A stretch of 64,000 nucleotides of DNA from Chloracidobacterium sp. (GTDB lineage: Bacteria; Acidobacteriota; Blastocatellia; Pyrinomonadales; Pyrinomonadaceae), in NCBI GenBank assembly GCA_016716365.1, contig JADJWM010000003.1:62001-126000 (forward strand), written 5' to 3'. The position numbers and the translations under genes were made by a program. Below are positions 28,056 to 35,970 of the stretch, in pieces. Below the pieces are notes generated by a model. It was not told the DNA's origin. It worked only from the letters and a program-made list of their open reading frames with translations, and did not search any database. The stretch's first letter is position 1; each line of letters begins with the position of its first letter.

Positions 28056-28652
28056 TTAAGTTCGAGGGTTCTCGACTTCACTGCTATCGATCAAAGATTC
28101 ACGCGCCTTGCGGGACTCGATGATCATTCTTGCCGCCGCGAGCAGGTCGTCGGCGATCACATCAGGCGCGAAGTCAAGTTTTGTCGAGTGCTCCTTTCCA
28201 TAGCCGGTGAGCACCATCGCAGACAACATACCCGCATTCCGCCCTGTCGCGACATCAAGGTCTTTGTCCCCGATCATCCATGAACTCGCAAGATCCAGGC
28301 CGTGTTCAGCTTCGGCCGCCCGGATCATCCCGAGATTCGGCTTGCGGCATTCGCACCCGGCCCCGGGCAAGTGGGGGCAAAAGTAGAACGCGTCGATCAG
28401 GCCGCCAAGCTCCCGCTGCATCTCATCGTGGATCGAATGCATCGCCGCCTCGTCATAGAGATCCCTTCCAATGCCGGACTGGTTGGTGACGACGACGATG
28501 CGGAATCCTTCATCCTTTAGGAGCTGCAACGCGATCGCGGTAAAAGGGAATACGCGCAGGTCCTCGACCCGCGAAAGGAAGTTGACCTCCTCTATCAGCG
28601 TTCCGTCACGATCGATGAATGCGGCCGGTGCCGGTTTTCTCAGATCACCCAT
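28056..28652 (-). CDS. gmhB: HAD-family heptose 1,7-bisphosphate phosphatase-like protein
   Basis: About 198 residues of the histidinol-phosphatase-like HAD subfamily. The nucleophile motif FIDRDGTLIEE is near the N terminus, motif II is VVTNQSG, the zinc-binding loop CPHLPGAGCECRKP is present, and motif III is MIGDKDLDVATG. This set is characteristic of GmhB, which removes the C7 phosphate of D-glycero-D-manno-heptose 1,7-bisphosphate in LPS heptose synthesis. The ATG at 28652 is chosen (MGDLRKP); the frame extends to 28724 without conserved sequence. It overlaps the end of the heptosyltransferase gene by 13 nt, so they are one operon. Confidence 0.88.
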   Translation of the reverse strand: MGDLRKPAPAAFIDRDGTLIEEVNFLSRVEDLRVFPFTAIALQLLKDEGFRIVVVTNQSGIGRDLYDEAAMHSIHDEMQRELGGLIDAFYFCPHLPGAGCECRKPNLGMIRAAEAEHGLDLASSWMIGDKDLDVATGRNAGMLSAMVLTGYGKEHSTKLDFAPDVIADDLLAAARMIIESRKARESLIDSSEVENPRT

Positions 28653-29749
28653 GCGTCGTCCTTCGCCTCTAACAGCTCTAAACAAACCCCCAACACGCTG
28701 TCGACCGCGATGCCGGTCATGCACCGATGGTCGATCGGGCAGTCACGCAACATACACGGCGAGCAGTCGACGCCGGTGCGGATCACAACGGCGTTGTCCG
28801 AATAGGGCCTCGTCGTCACCGGGTTTGTCGGCCCGAAGATGACCGCCGTTTTAGTACCGACGGCGGGGGCAAGATGTGCGAGTCCCATGTCGTTAGAAAC
28901 AAGCAGGTCCGCAACGCTCAGCACGGCCGCCGCCTCTTCGACAGAGGTTTCTCCCGCTATATTGATCGTCGGTACGCCGCAAAGGTCCGCAACATCCTGG
29001 ACGGCCTGCCGCTCGGTATCCGAACCCATCAGTATGATCTCGGCCTCGACTTCGGCCGCCAGCGCGGACGCAAGCGACGCAAACCGCTCCGCCGGCCAGC
29101 GTTTCGCCATCGAATTCGTTGAACCGGCCCCGATCGCGATCACCTTTTTCGACGGGTCGGCACCCATCTCCACCAACCGGGTTGCCGCGCGAGCCTGCCG
29201 CTCGGCCGAAACGGGAATCGAGATATCAGGCGGCCCGATCGGCACGGTCGAGGTGCCGAGATACTTCCTCTCTGCTTCCGCGACCAGATTCAGGTAATAA
29301 AATACCTCATGCTGGTGCTCCTTCCATTCGGGCACCGGGATCGGATGGGTCAGCAATAGCCCGCGCAGGTCCTTGTTGTAGCCGATCCTCCTTGGGATCT
29401 TCGCCAGCCTCGACGTAAGGGCAGATTCGAATGAATTCGGAAAAAGTATCGCCAGGTCGAAATCGTCCTCGATCAGCCGGTCCGCTTCCTCGATCGTCCG
29501 TCTGATCTTCGACGGCCGGTTCTCGAATGGCATGATGCGGTCGATGAAATCGGCGTCCGCGAAAATACCGTTCACGGAGCCCTTCGAATGCAGAACGATC
29601 TCGGCATCAGGAAAAATACGTGAAAGTTCGCGAAGAGCGGGAACTGACATTACGGCATCGCCGAGCCAGTTGGTTCCGCGCACCACGATCTTCCGTATGT
29701 CGTTCCGCCCGTTCATCTTTAGAACCGAAGATCCCGCCGCCGTGGTCAA
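28640..29749 (-). CDS. waaF: Lipopolysaccharide heptosyltransferase II (GT9 family)
   Basis: A 369-residue glycosyltransferase family 9 protein, which adds the second heptose to the LPS inner core from ADP-heptose. Family marks are RGTNWLGDAVMSVPALREL near the N terminus, FPNSFESALTSRLAKIPRRIGY, and the ADP-heptose site region with KRWPAERFASLA and SNDMGLAHLAPAVGTKTAVIFG. The TTG start is supported by a GGAG 7 nt before it and by overlap with the epimerase stop (TTGA), which indicates translational coupling; the ATG at 29716 is a shorter alternative. It points to a heptose-containing LPS in this organism. Confidence 0.92.
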   Translation of the reverse strand: MTTAAGSSVLKMNGRNDIRKIVVRGTNWLGDAVMSVPALRELSRIFPDAEIVLHSKGSVNGIFADADFIDRIMPFENRPSKIRRTIEEADRLIEDDFDLAILFPNSFESALTSRLAKIPRRIGYNKDLRGLLLTHPIPVPEWKEHQHEVFYYLNLVAEAERKYLGTSTVPIGPPDISIPVSAERQARAATRLVEMGADPSKKVIAIGAGSTNSMAKRWPAERFASLASALAAEVEAEIILMGSDTERQAVQDVADLCGVPTINIAGETSVEEAAAVLSVADLLVSNDMGLAHLAPAVGTKTAVIFGPTNPVTTRPYSDNAVVIRTGVDCSPCMLRDCPIDHRCMTGIAVDSVLGVCLELLEAKDDAWVI

Positions 29750-30657
29750 TCGACTGCTCCTTCAAAGGTGTTTTGTTCAGGAACCCGCTCTACTGCTTCG
29801 TGGACACCCGTGGGTGCGAATAATCTCGCCAGGCCGGTCTCGATGTCGACAGCGGGCTTCCACCCGAGCTCATATTCGCAAAGTCCCAGGTCCGAAACGT
29901 AATTGAACGGAACCGGGGCCGGCAGCGGCCGTTCCCGGTCAATGACCGCCTGAAGCCCGGAGAGCCGCTCCATCGTTTCGACAAGCTCAATAAGAGTCAA
30001 CGCATTCTGCGGGCCGCCGCCGAGGTTATAGGTCCCGCTTCGGATCACGGAATCGGCGAACGCCGCACACGCGGACGAGAGGTCGTCAACGTAAAGCAGG
30101 TCTCGCCGGGGCCGCCCTCCCCCGGGAAGCCGGATCGGTTCGCCCCTGTTGATCGCGTCGGCGAAATGGCCGACAAAATTCGGGGCCGTCCCTTCGGTCA
30201 TCGGAGCGTAAACGTTGGAAAGTCTAAAGATACAGGCCCTAAAACCGATCTGCGCGGCGTAGTAATCGACATATCGTTCGGCGATCAGCTTTGACCATTC
30301 CAGGGCTGACTGGCCGGAATAAAGGGTTTGGCATGACTCCGGGACCTCACTGTAATTGTCTGCGAATCTATGATAGACGTCCTTCGTCGAGGCAAAAACA
30401 AAGACCGCATCTTTCCTGACATTCTTCAATAGGTTCACCGTCCCCTCGACGTTCGTCAGGAACACCGCCTCAGCGTTGGCCGGGTCCTTGTCGAGATAGG
30501 CGGCGAGGTGGATGACAACGTCGTAGTCCGTTACCCTTTGGGCGTCATACCCACTCAGGACGTCCGAACCCGAACTTCTTGAAAAGTCGTCCGCATTGAA
30601 GAACTTGCGGACATGGGTCCCAAGATACCCGCTGCCGCCTGTGACGAGAACTTTCAT
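29746..30657 (-). CDS. NAD-dependent epimerase/dehydratase with atypical active site
   Basis: A 303-residue extended short-chain dehydrogenase. The Rossmann signature TGGSGYLGTHV is at residues 6-16 and VIHLAAYLDKDP and FVFASTKDVY follow. The expected YxxxK catalytic motif instead reads LEWSK (in SALEWSKLIAER, near residue 145), so the usual catalytic tyrosine is replaced by leucine. Neighbouring heptose genes suggest a role in nucleotide-sugar or heptose modification (possibly replacing the ADP-heptose epimerase), but the missing Tyr makes the reaction uncertain. It is the first gene of the epimerase-waaF-gmhB operon. Confidence 0.85.
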   Translation of the reverse strand: MKVLVTGGSGYLGTHVRKFFNADDFSRSSGSDVLSGYDAQRVTDYDVVIHLAAYLDKDPANAEAVFLTNVEGTVNLLKNVRKDAVFVFASTKDVYHRFADNYSEVPESCQTLYSGQSALEWSKLIAERYVDYYAAQIGFRACIFRLSNVYAPMTEGTAPNFVGHFADAINRGEPIRLPGGGRPRRDLLYVDDLSSACAAFADSVIRSGTYNLGGGPQNALTLIELVETMERLSGLQAVIDRERPLPAPVPFNYVSDLGLCEYELGWKPAVDIETGLARLFAPTGVHEAVERVPEQNTFEGAVD

Positions 30658-30757
30658 TCCGAAATTTAGTGGACTAGCACGCGTAAACCAGATAAAATTT
30701 TACAGGGCAACCTTCAAAAACAAAACCCTCACCTAGTCCGCGTAAGTCAAAGTCCGA

Positions 30758-33583
30758 ATGCCTCGAACAAGCATAAAGAAGAGCAGCCGCTCAAAAATGC
30801 CGCCAAAGGGCTGGATCAAAGCCCGGCGCGTCGCTGCGTATTCGGCACCGCCGCCGTCGAGGGTGAGGAGGTTGTTCCGGGCCGTTTTCAACGGCTGGAC
30901 TATCTCGCTCTTCCTCCTGGCTGTATTGGCGGTCTTTCTGACGACCACTTATTACTGGTTCGAGTTCTCCGACAGGATAGACCGCAAATTGCTCAGTGGG
31001 GAGGTGTTCACGCCCTATGCGGGCATTTACTCGGCTCCGAAGAACCTTCGGGTCGGCGAGGTATTGCCGCCTGACCAACTGGTCGATTATCTGAGGTCCG
31101 CGGGCTATATCGACAAAAACGTAAAGGCCGACTTGTCGAGGGGCCGCTTCGAAATGGACGGAACGACAGTCAGGCTTGAACCCGGGGTCACGGGTATCAT
31201 CGACGGCACCCGTCATTTCCGGCCATTATTTGTCTCATATCAAAAAGACGGCAAGACCGTTGCAAAGATAGTGGATACCGATTCGGGGGCGGAACTTCAG
31301 AATGCCGCCCTCGAGCCGAAACAGCTCAGTACGATCGCCGCCGAGCGCGACGGGCGACGTAAAACGGTCAGTTTCGACGATCTGCCGGCCGATCTGGTCA
31401 AAGCCATCACGGTCACCGAGGACCGGTCGTTCTTTGAGCACTACGGGGTCAACATTCGCGGCATTGCGCGGGCTCTTTGGCGACGATATGACGGGGACGA
31501 CAGCGGGCCGCTCGCCAATCAAGGCGGTTCCTCGATCACCCAGCAGCTTGTTAAGAACCTCCTGCTGACCAATGAACCCACGATCGAACGAAAGGTGACC
31601 GAGGCGTTCATGTCCGTCATCCTCGAGACAAGGCTCTCTAAACGCGAGATCTTCACACTGTACGCAAACCAGATCTATCTCGGCCAGCAAACGGGTGTTT
31701 CCGTCTACGGCGTGGGCGAGGCCGCGAGCGCCTACTTCGGCAAAGACGTGTCGCAGCTCACGCTCCCCGAATCGGCGTTCGTCGCGGCGATCATCCGGAG
31801 CCCGAATCGCTACAACCCCTACAAAGATCCCGAAAAGGTTCGTGAACGGCGGAACCAGGTGCTTCTGTCGATGGTCGAGGCCGGTGAGTTGACCCATGCG
31901 TCCTACGAAAAGGCCGCGGCCGTACCGGTCAATGTCAAAAAGCCCGTGCCGACCAAAGACCTTCAGGGAATGCCATATTTCTCTCAGTACGTCGTCGATG
32001 AACTTCCTAAGGTCGTGAATGACCCAGAGGCCCTTCAGCATCTCCGGGTCTATACGTCGATCGACCCGGATTTGCAGAAGATCGCCTATGACACAGTGGT
32101 GAACCGCCTCGAAAAACTGGATAAATACTACAAGAAAAAGCCGAAGGGCTCGCTTAACGCTGCCCTTGTCGCGATCCGGCCCAAGACGGGCGAGATCGTG
32201 GCGATGGTCGGCGGCCGCGATTACTACGAGAATCAGTTCAACCGGGCGACGATGGCGATGCGCCAGCCCGGTTCGGCTTTCAAACCGATCGTTTACGCTG
32301 CGGCGTTGAATTCGGCCTACGACACGGCGACGCGCGTCTTTACGGCGGCTACCGTGCTCAAAGACGAGAAGAAGATATTCACTTTCGGCAACGATTCCTA
32401 TTCGCCGAATAATTATGGCGACTACTTTTCGAATCAGGAAATTACGCTTCGCGACGCGCTTGTTAAGAGTAAGAACACCGTAACGGTTGACCTTGCGATG
32501 CAGGTCAACGTTGGCAAGGTGATGAATCTTGCCCACCGGGCCGGCCTTCCAAAGGTCGAAAAGGCATATCCTTCGATGGCTCTGGGGACGGCCGAAGCAA
32601 CCCCGCTCCAGGTCGCGACCGCCTACACCGTTTTTGCGAATCTCGGTGACCGGGTTCTTCCGACGCCGATAACCCGCGTCACGACCGGCGACGGGCGAAC
32701 GACCACCGCACCGACCGGTGAAAAAAATAACGTCCTTCGCCCCGACGTCGCCTACATCACGACGGATATTTTGAAAGACGTAATTAACCGCGGCACGGCG
32801 GCCCAGGCAGGTGCATGGGGCTTGAGGAATGTTGCCGGTAAGTCGGGTATTGCGGGCAAGACCGGAACTTCTCGCGACGGTTGGTTCGCGGGCTTCACGC
32901 CGGAGTTGGTCTGTGTCGTCTATGTCGGGTTTGACGATAACGACGATTTGGGTATGAAAGGTTCGGATTCGGCCCTTCCGATCTGGGCCGACTTCATGCA
33001 GGAAGCGCTCAAACTGCATCCGGAATGGGCGGCTGATTGGGCGGTTCCGGCGGGGCTAAGGCGAGCCGAGATCGATATCCGCAACGGATCGCTGATCCGA
33101 GAACTGGATGGCACCGAAGGCCCGGATGTGAAACCCTCGGCCACTCCGACACCGACACCGCAGGAGCCGGTCGATCCCGAACTCGCCGCATGGCAGACCG
33201 AGGTCGTTCCGGAACCGAAACAGATCTTTGTAACGGATGTTCCGGCGGAATTCCGGCGAACAGAGTTTTTCATCGGCGGGACGATCCCCAATCGCGCTTT
33301 GATCAACCTTGGGGACGACGCGTGGGACGCGGACGACCTCTCGGAAACTGGACCGGGATCGAACAAGGCCCCTTTGACCGGCACATGGCAGGATGCGGCC
33401 GAGACACCCCCGTCAAACCGGCTGCAACCTGACCAGAAAGCAAGGCCGGGCGCCAGCCGCGGATACGTTAACGTTGTGATTTGCCCGGTGACGATAATGC
33501 GGGCAACCATAAATTGCCCGCGACGCGATTCGCGGTCATTCACTGAAGGCTCCGAGCCGAAGGACTTTTGCCCCATTCATTAA
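30758..33583 (+). CDS. mrcA: Penicillin-binding protein 1A (class A)
   Basis: A 941-residue bifunctional peptidoglycan synthase. It has a basic cytosolic N terminus, one transmembrane anchor (about residues 47-67), a glycosyltransferase-51 domain (about 205-390, catalytic Glu in VTEDRSFFEHYG, then GGSSITQQLVKN), and a transpeptidase domain (SxxK in GSAFKPI near 504, SKN in VKSKNTV near 565, KTG in AGKTGTSRDGWFAG near 700). A Pro/Thr-rich linker and a C-terminal tail with four cysteines (VVICPV, INCPR, DFCPIH) follow; similar Cys-containing tails are common in acidobacterial PBPs. It polymerises and cross-links glycan strands at the inner membrane. Confidence 0.95.
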   Translation: MPRTSIKKSSRSKMPPKGWIKARRVAAYSAPPPSRVRRLFRAVFNGWTISLFLLAVLAVFLTTTYYWFEFSDRIDRKLLSGEVFTPYAGIYSAPKNLRVGEVLPPDQLVDYLRSAGYIDKNVKADLSRGRFEMDGTTVRLEPGVTGIIDGTRHFRPLFVSYQKDGKTVAKIVDTDSGAELQNAALEPKQLSTIAAERDGRRKTVSFDDLPADLVKAITVTEDRSFFEHYGVNIRGIARALWRRYDGDDSGPLANQGGSSITQQLVKNLLLTNEPTIERKVTEAFMSVILETRLSKREIFTLYANQIYLGQQTGVSVYGVGEAASAYFGKDVSQLTLPESAFVAAIIRSPNRYNPYKDPEKVRERRNQVLLSMVEAGELTHASYEKAAAVPVNVKKPVPTKDLQGMPYFSQYVVDELPKVVNDPEALQHLRVYTSIDPDLQKIAYDTVVNRLEKLDKYYKKKPKGSLNAALVAIRPKTGEIVAMVGGRDYYENQFNRATMAMRQPGSAFKPIVYAAALNSAYDTATRVFTAATVLKDEKKIFTFGNDSYSPNNYGDYFSNQEITLRDALVKSKNTVTVDLAMQVNVGKVMNLAHRAGLPKVEKAYPSMALGTAEATPLQVATAYTVFANLGDRVLPTPITRVTTGDGRTTTAPTGEKNNVLRPDVAYITTDILKDVINRGTAAQAGAWGLRNVAGKSGIAGKTGTSRDGWFAGFTPELVCVVYVGFDDNDDLGMKGSDSALPIWADFMQEALKLHPEWAADWAVPAGLRRAEIDIRNGSLIRELDGTEGPDVKPSATPTPTPQEPVDPELAAWQTEVVPEPKQIFVTDVPAEFRRTEFFIGGTIPNRALINLGDDAWDADDLSETGPGSNKAPLTGTWQDAAETPPSNRLQPDQKARPGASRGYVNVVICPVTIMRATINCPRRDSRSFTEGSEPKDFCPIH

Positions 33584-33644
33584 ACCCGTCCTGCGTGTTT
33601 CCTTCAGCAACGATCGTTCTCCAACGAATACTCGGCCATTGAAA

Positions 33645-33674
33645 AAGGCCGGCAGGCTGTCGCCCACCGGCCTT
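33645..33674 (-). terminator. Rho-independent terminator of the S9 peptidase gene
   Basis: On the minus strand: AAGGCCGG, 14-nt loop, CCGGCCTT, then TTTC; 24 nt after the peptidase stop. It may also serve as a weak terminator for PBP1A from the other side. Confidence 0.7.
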
Positions 33675-33698
33675 CGCCTCCTCAGAAGCTTCCCGTGA

Positions 33699-35816
33699 CT
33701 ATTTCTTCACGCCCAAATGCTTTACAAGGAAGGCGTAAATATCCGCCTGTTCCTCGATCTGCTTCGCGATCGGTTTGCCGGCTCCATGTCCGGCTTTGGT
33801 CTCGATGCGGATCAGGATCGGTGCATCGCCGGCCTGGGCCGCCTGGAGCGCGGCGGCATACTTAAAGCTGTGCGCCGGGAACACTCGGTCGTCATGATCG
33901 GACGTTGTGATCAGCGTCGCCGGATAATTCGTGCCGTCCTTGATATTGTGCAGCGGTGAATACGCATACAATGCCTTGAACTCGGCAGGGTCATCCGGGT
34001 CGCCGTAATCCGATTTCCACGCGGCCCCGACGGTGAACTTTGTAAAGCGCACCATGTCCATCACACCGACGGCCGGCAATGCAGCGCCGAAAAGATCGGG
34101 CCGTTGATTCAGTACCGCGCCGACGAGAAGCCCGCCGTTGGAACCACCCTGGATGGCGAGCTTGCTGGTCGACGTGTGCTTGCTCTCGATCAGGTACTCC
34201 GCCGCGGCAATGAAATCGTCAAACACGTTCTGCTTGTTAAGACGGGCGCCGCCCGCCCACCAAGCCTTTCCGTATTCGGCACCTCCTCGGATGTTCGCGA
34301 CGGCGTAGATGCCGCCCATCTCAAGCCACGGCAAGCGGGCGACGGAGAATCCGGGTGTCATCGAAATGTTGAAACCGCCATACCCGTAAAGAAGTGTCGG
34401 GTTCGTGCCATCGAGCTTAAGGCCCTTCTTGTGCGTGATGAACATCGGGACGCGGGTACCGTCTTTGCTCGTAAAAAAGACCTGCTTCACCTCGAACTTT
34501 GACGGGTCGAACTTGACCTTCGCCTGGCGAAACAAAGTACTCTTGCCCGTTCTCATATCGTATCGATAGATGGTGGGCGGCGCGTTATAGCTCGAGTATG
34601 AGTAGAACGTCTCGGTGTCTTTCTGTTTACCGCCGAAGCCGCCGGCCGAGCCGATGCCGGGCAGTTCAACATCGCGGACGTGTTTGCCATCCTTTTCGTA
34701 GATCTTGATCTTCGTGTAGGCGTCTTTCAGGTAATTGGTGACGAACTGATCATTGATCATTTGGACGCCGTTGAGAGTCTCCTCCGCTTCGGGGACGATG
34801 TCCTTCCATAGGTGCTGTTTGGCAAGAACATTGACGCTGACAAGCTTGCCTCGCGGGGCTCCTTTGTCGGTGCGGTAATAAAAAACGGGTCCGTCGTTGC
34901 CCACGAACGAATAACTATTCGTACGTTCGGTCACCAGCGGAATGATCGGGGCCTTTTCCATCGTCAGGTTCTTGAAATAGACCATGTTCATCCGCTCGGT
35001 GCCCTTCGTAACCGAGATGATCAGCCAGTTTCCGTCCTCCGAAACACCCGCCCCCATGAAAAGCTCGCCATCCTCGGGCCGCTCGTAAACGACGTAATCT
35101 TCGGATTGCGGTGTCCCCAGCTTGTGAAAGTAGATCTTCTGGAATTTGTTCGCTCCCTTGAGCTCGGCGCCTGTCTCGGCATCGGGAAAGCGGCTGTAAT
35201 AGAATCCCGAATTGTCGTGCAGCCACGAAACGCCGCCCTGCCGGTTCGGCCGAAGCGTGTCCGGGAGGTGCTCGCCGGTCTCGACGTTCATCACTTTCCA
35301 TTCTGTTCTGTCAGACCCGGAACGCGCGATGCCGTAGGCCCAGAGCTTGCCGTCATCGGTAAATGAAGAACCGCTCAGCGCCACTGTTCCATCCGCCGAG
35401 AGTTTGTTCGGATCGAAGAAGATCCGTCCCGGATCGTCGATCGAATCGGCTATATAAAGAACACTTTGGTTCTGGAGTCCGTCGTTCTTTGAATAGAGGT
35501 ACTTGTCACCGACTTTCGAAGGTGAAGAGTATCGCTCGTAATTCCAGAGTTCGGTCAGGCGGTTCTTGATGGCATCGCGATGCGGGAGCGACTCAAGATA
35601 GGGGTATGCGATCTCATTTTGGGCCCGAATCCAGTCGGAGGTCTCATTCGATTTCGTGTCTTCAAGCCAGCGGTACGAGTCAACGACCCGCGTCCCGTGG
35701 AAGTTATCGACCTGATCACTCTTCCGTGCCTTTGGATATTCGAATTTCTTCTGGGCGGGAAGGTTCGAGACGGCGAATGCAAAGACCAATAGGAGTATGG
35801 AAACCTTTCTAATCAT
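33699..35816 (-). CDS. Secreted prolyl oligopeptidase (S9 family)
   Basis: A 705-residue serine peptidase with a signal peptide (MIRKVSILLLVFAFAVSNL then PAQ), a seven-bladed beta-propeller region (about residues 80-430) and an alpha/beta-hydrolase catalytic domain. The nucleophile is in GGSNGG (near residue 560), the acid in SDHDDRV (near 640) and the base in KAGHGAG (near 675). It cleaves short peptides after proline in the periplasm or outside. The ATG at 35816 is chosen because it starts the signal peptide and a GAGGTG lies 10 nt upstream; the frame is open to 35951 without conserved sequence. Secreted S9 peptidases are abundant in Acidobacteriota. Confidence 0.95.
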   Translation of the reverse strand: MIRKVSILLLVFAFAVSNLPAQKKFEYPKARKSDQVDNFHGTRVVDSYRWLEDTKSNETSDWIRAQNEIAYPYLESLPHRDAIKNRLTELWNYERYSSPSKVGDKYLYSKNDGLQNQSVLYIADSIDDPGRIFFDPNKLSADGTVALSGSSFTDDGKLWAYGIARSGSDRTEWKVMNVETGEHLPDTLRPNRQGGVSWLHDNSGFYYSRFPDAETGAELKGANKFQKIYFHKLGTPQSEDYVVYERPEDGELFMGAGVSEDGNWLIISVTKGTERMNMVYFKNLTMEKAPIIPLVTERTNSYSFVGNDGPVFYYRTDKGAPRGKLVSVNVLAKQHLWKDIVPEAEETLNGVQMINDQFVTNYLKDAYTKIKIYEKDGKHVRDVELPGIGSAGGFGGKQKDTETFYSYSSYNAPPTIYRYDMRTGKSTLFRQAKVKFDPSKFEVKQVFFTSKDGTRVPMFITHKKGLKLDGTNPTLLYGYGGFNISMTPGFSVARLPWLEMGGIYAVANIRGGAEYGKAWWAGGARLNKQNVFDDFIAAAEYLIESKHTSTSKLAIQGGSNGGLLVGAVLNQRPDLFGAALPAVGVMDMVRFTKFTVGAAWKSDYGDPDDPAEFKALYAYSPLHNIKDGTNYPATLITTSDHDDRVFPAHSFKYAAALQAAQAGDAPILIRIETKAGHGAGKPIAKQIEEQADIYAFLVKHLGVKK

Positions 35817-35970
35817 TCCGGTGATCACCTCGCGTTTTTTTCCAAGAATTATATTGGTTACGCGGGCTTTCTCAAAGCAGGAACTCGCTATGACGTTCAA
35901 ATAGACAAAACGGGGCGGCGGCTCTGGCCGTGCCCCGTCGCTGCAATTCATGCTCGGCCGCTAGCTGCGG

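Noticed and set aside
31235..33019. 594-residue minus-strand frame inside the PBP1A gene
   Set aside because: It is antisense to a clear PBP1A with all catalytic motifs; the peptide shows no domain and reflects GC-rich codon bias.
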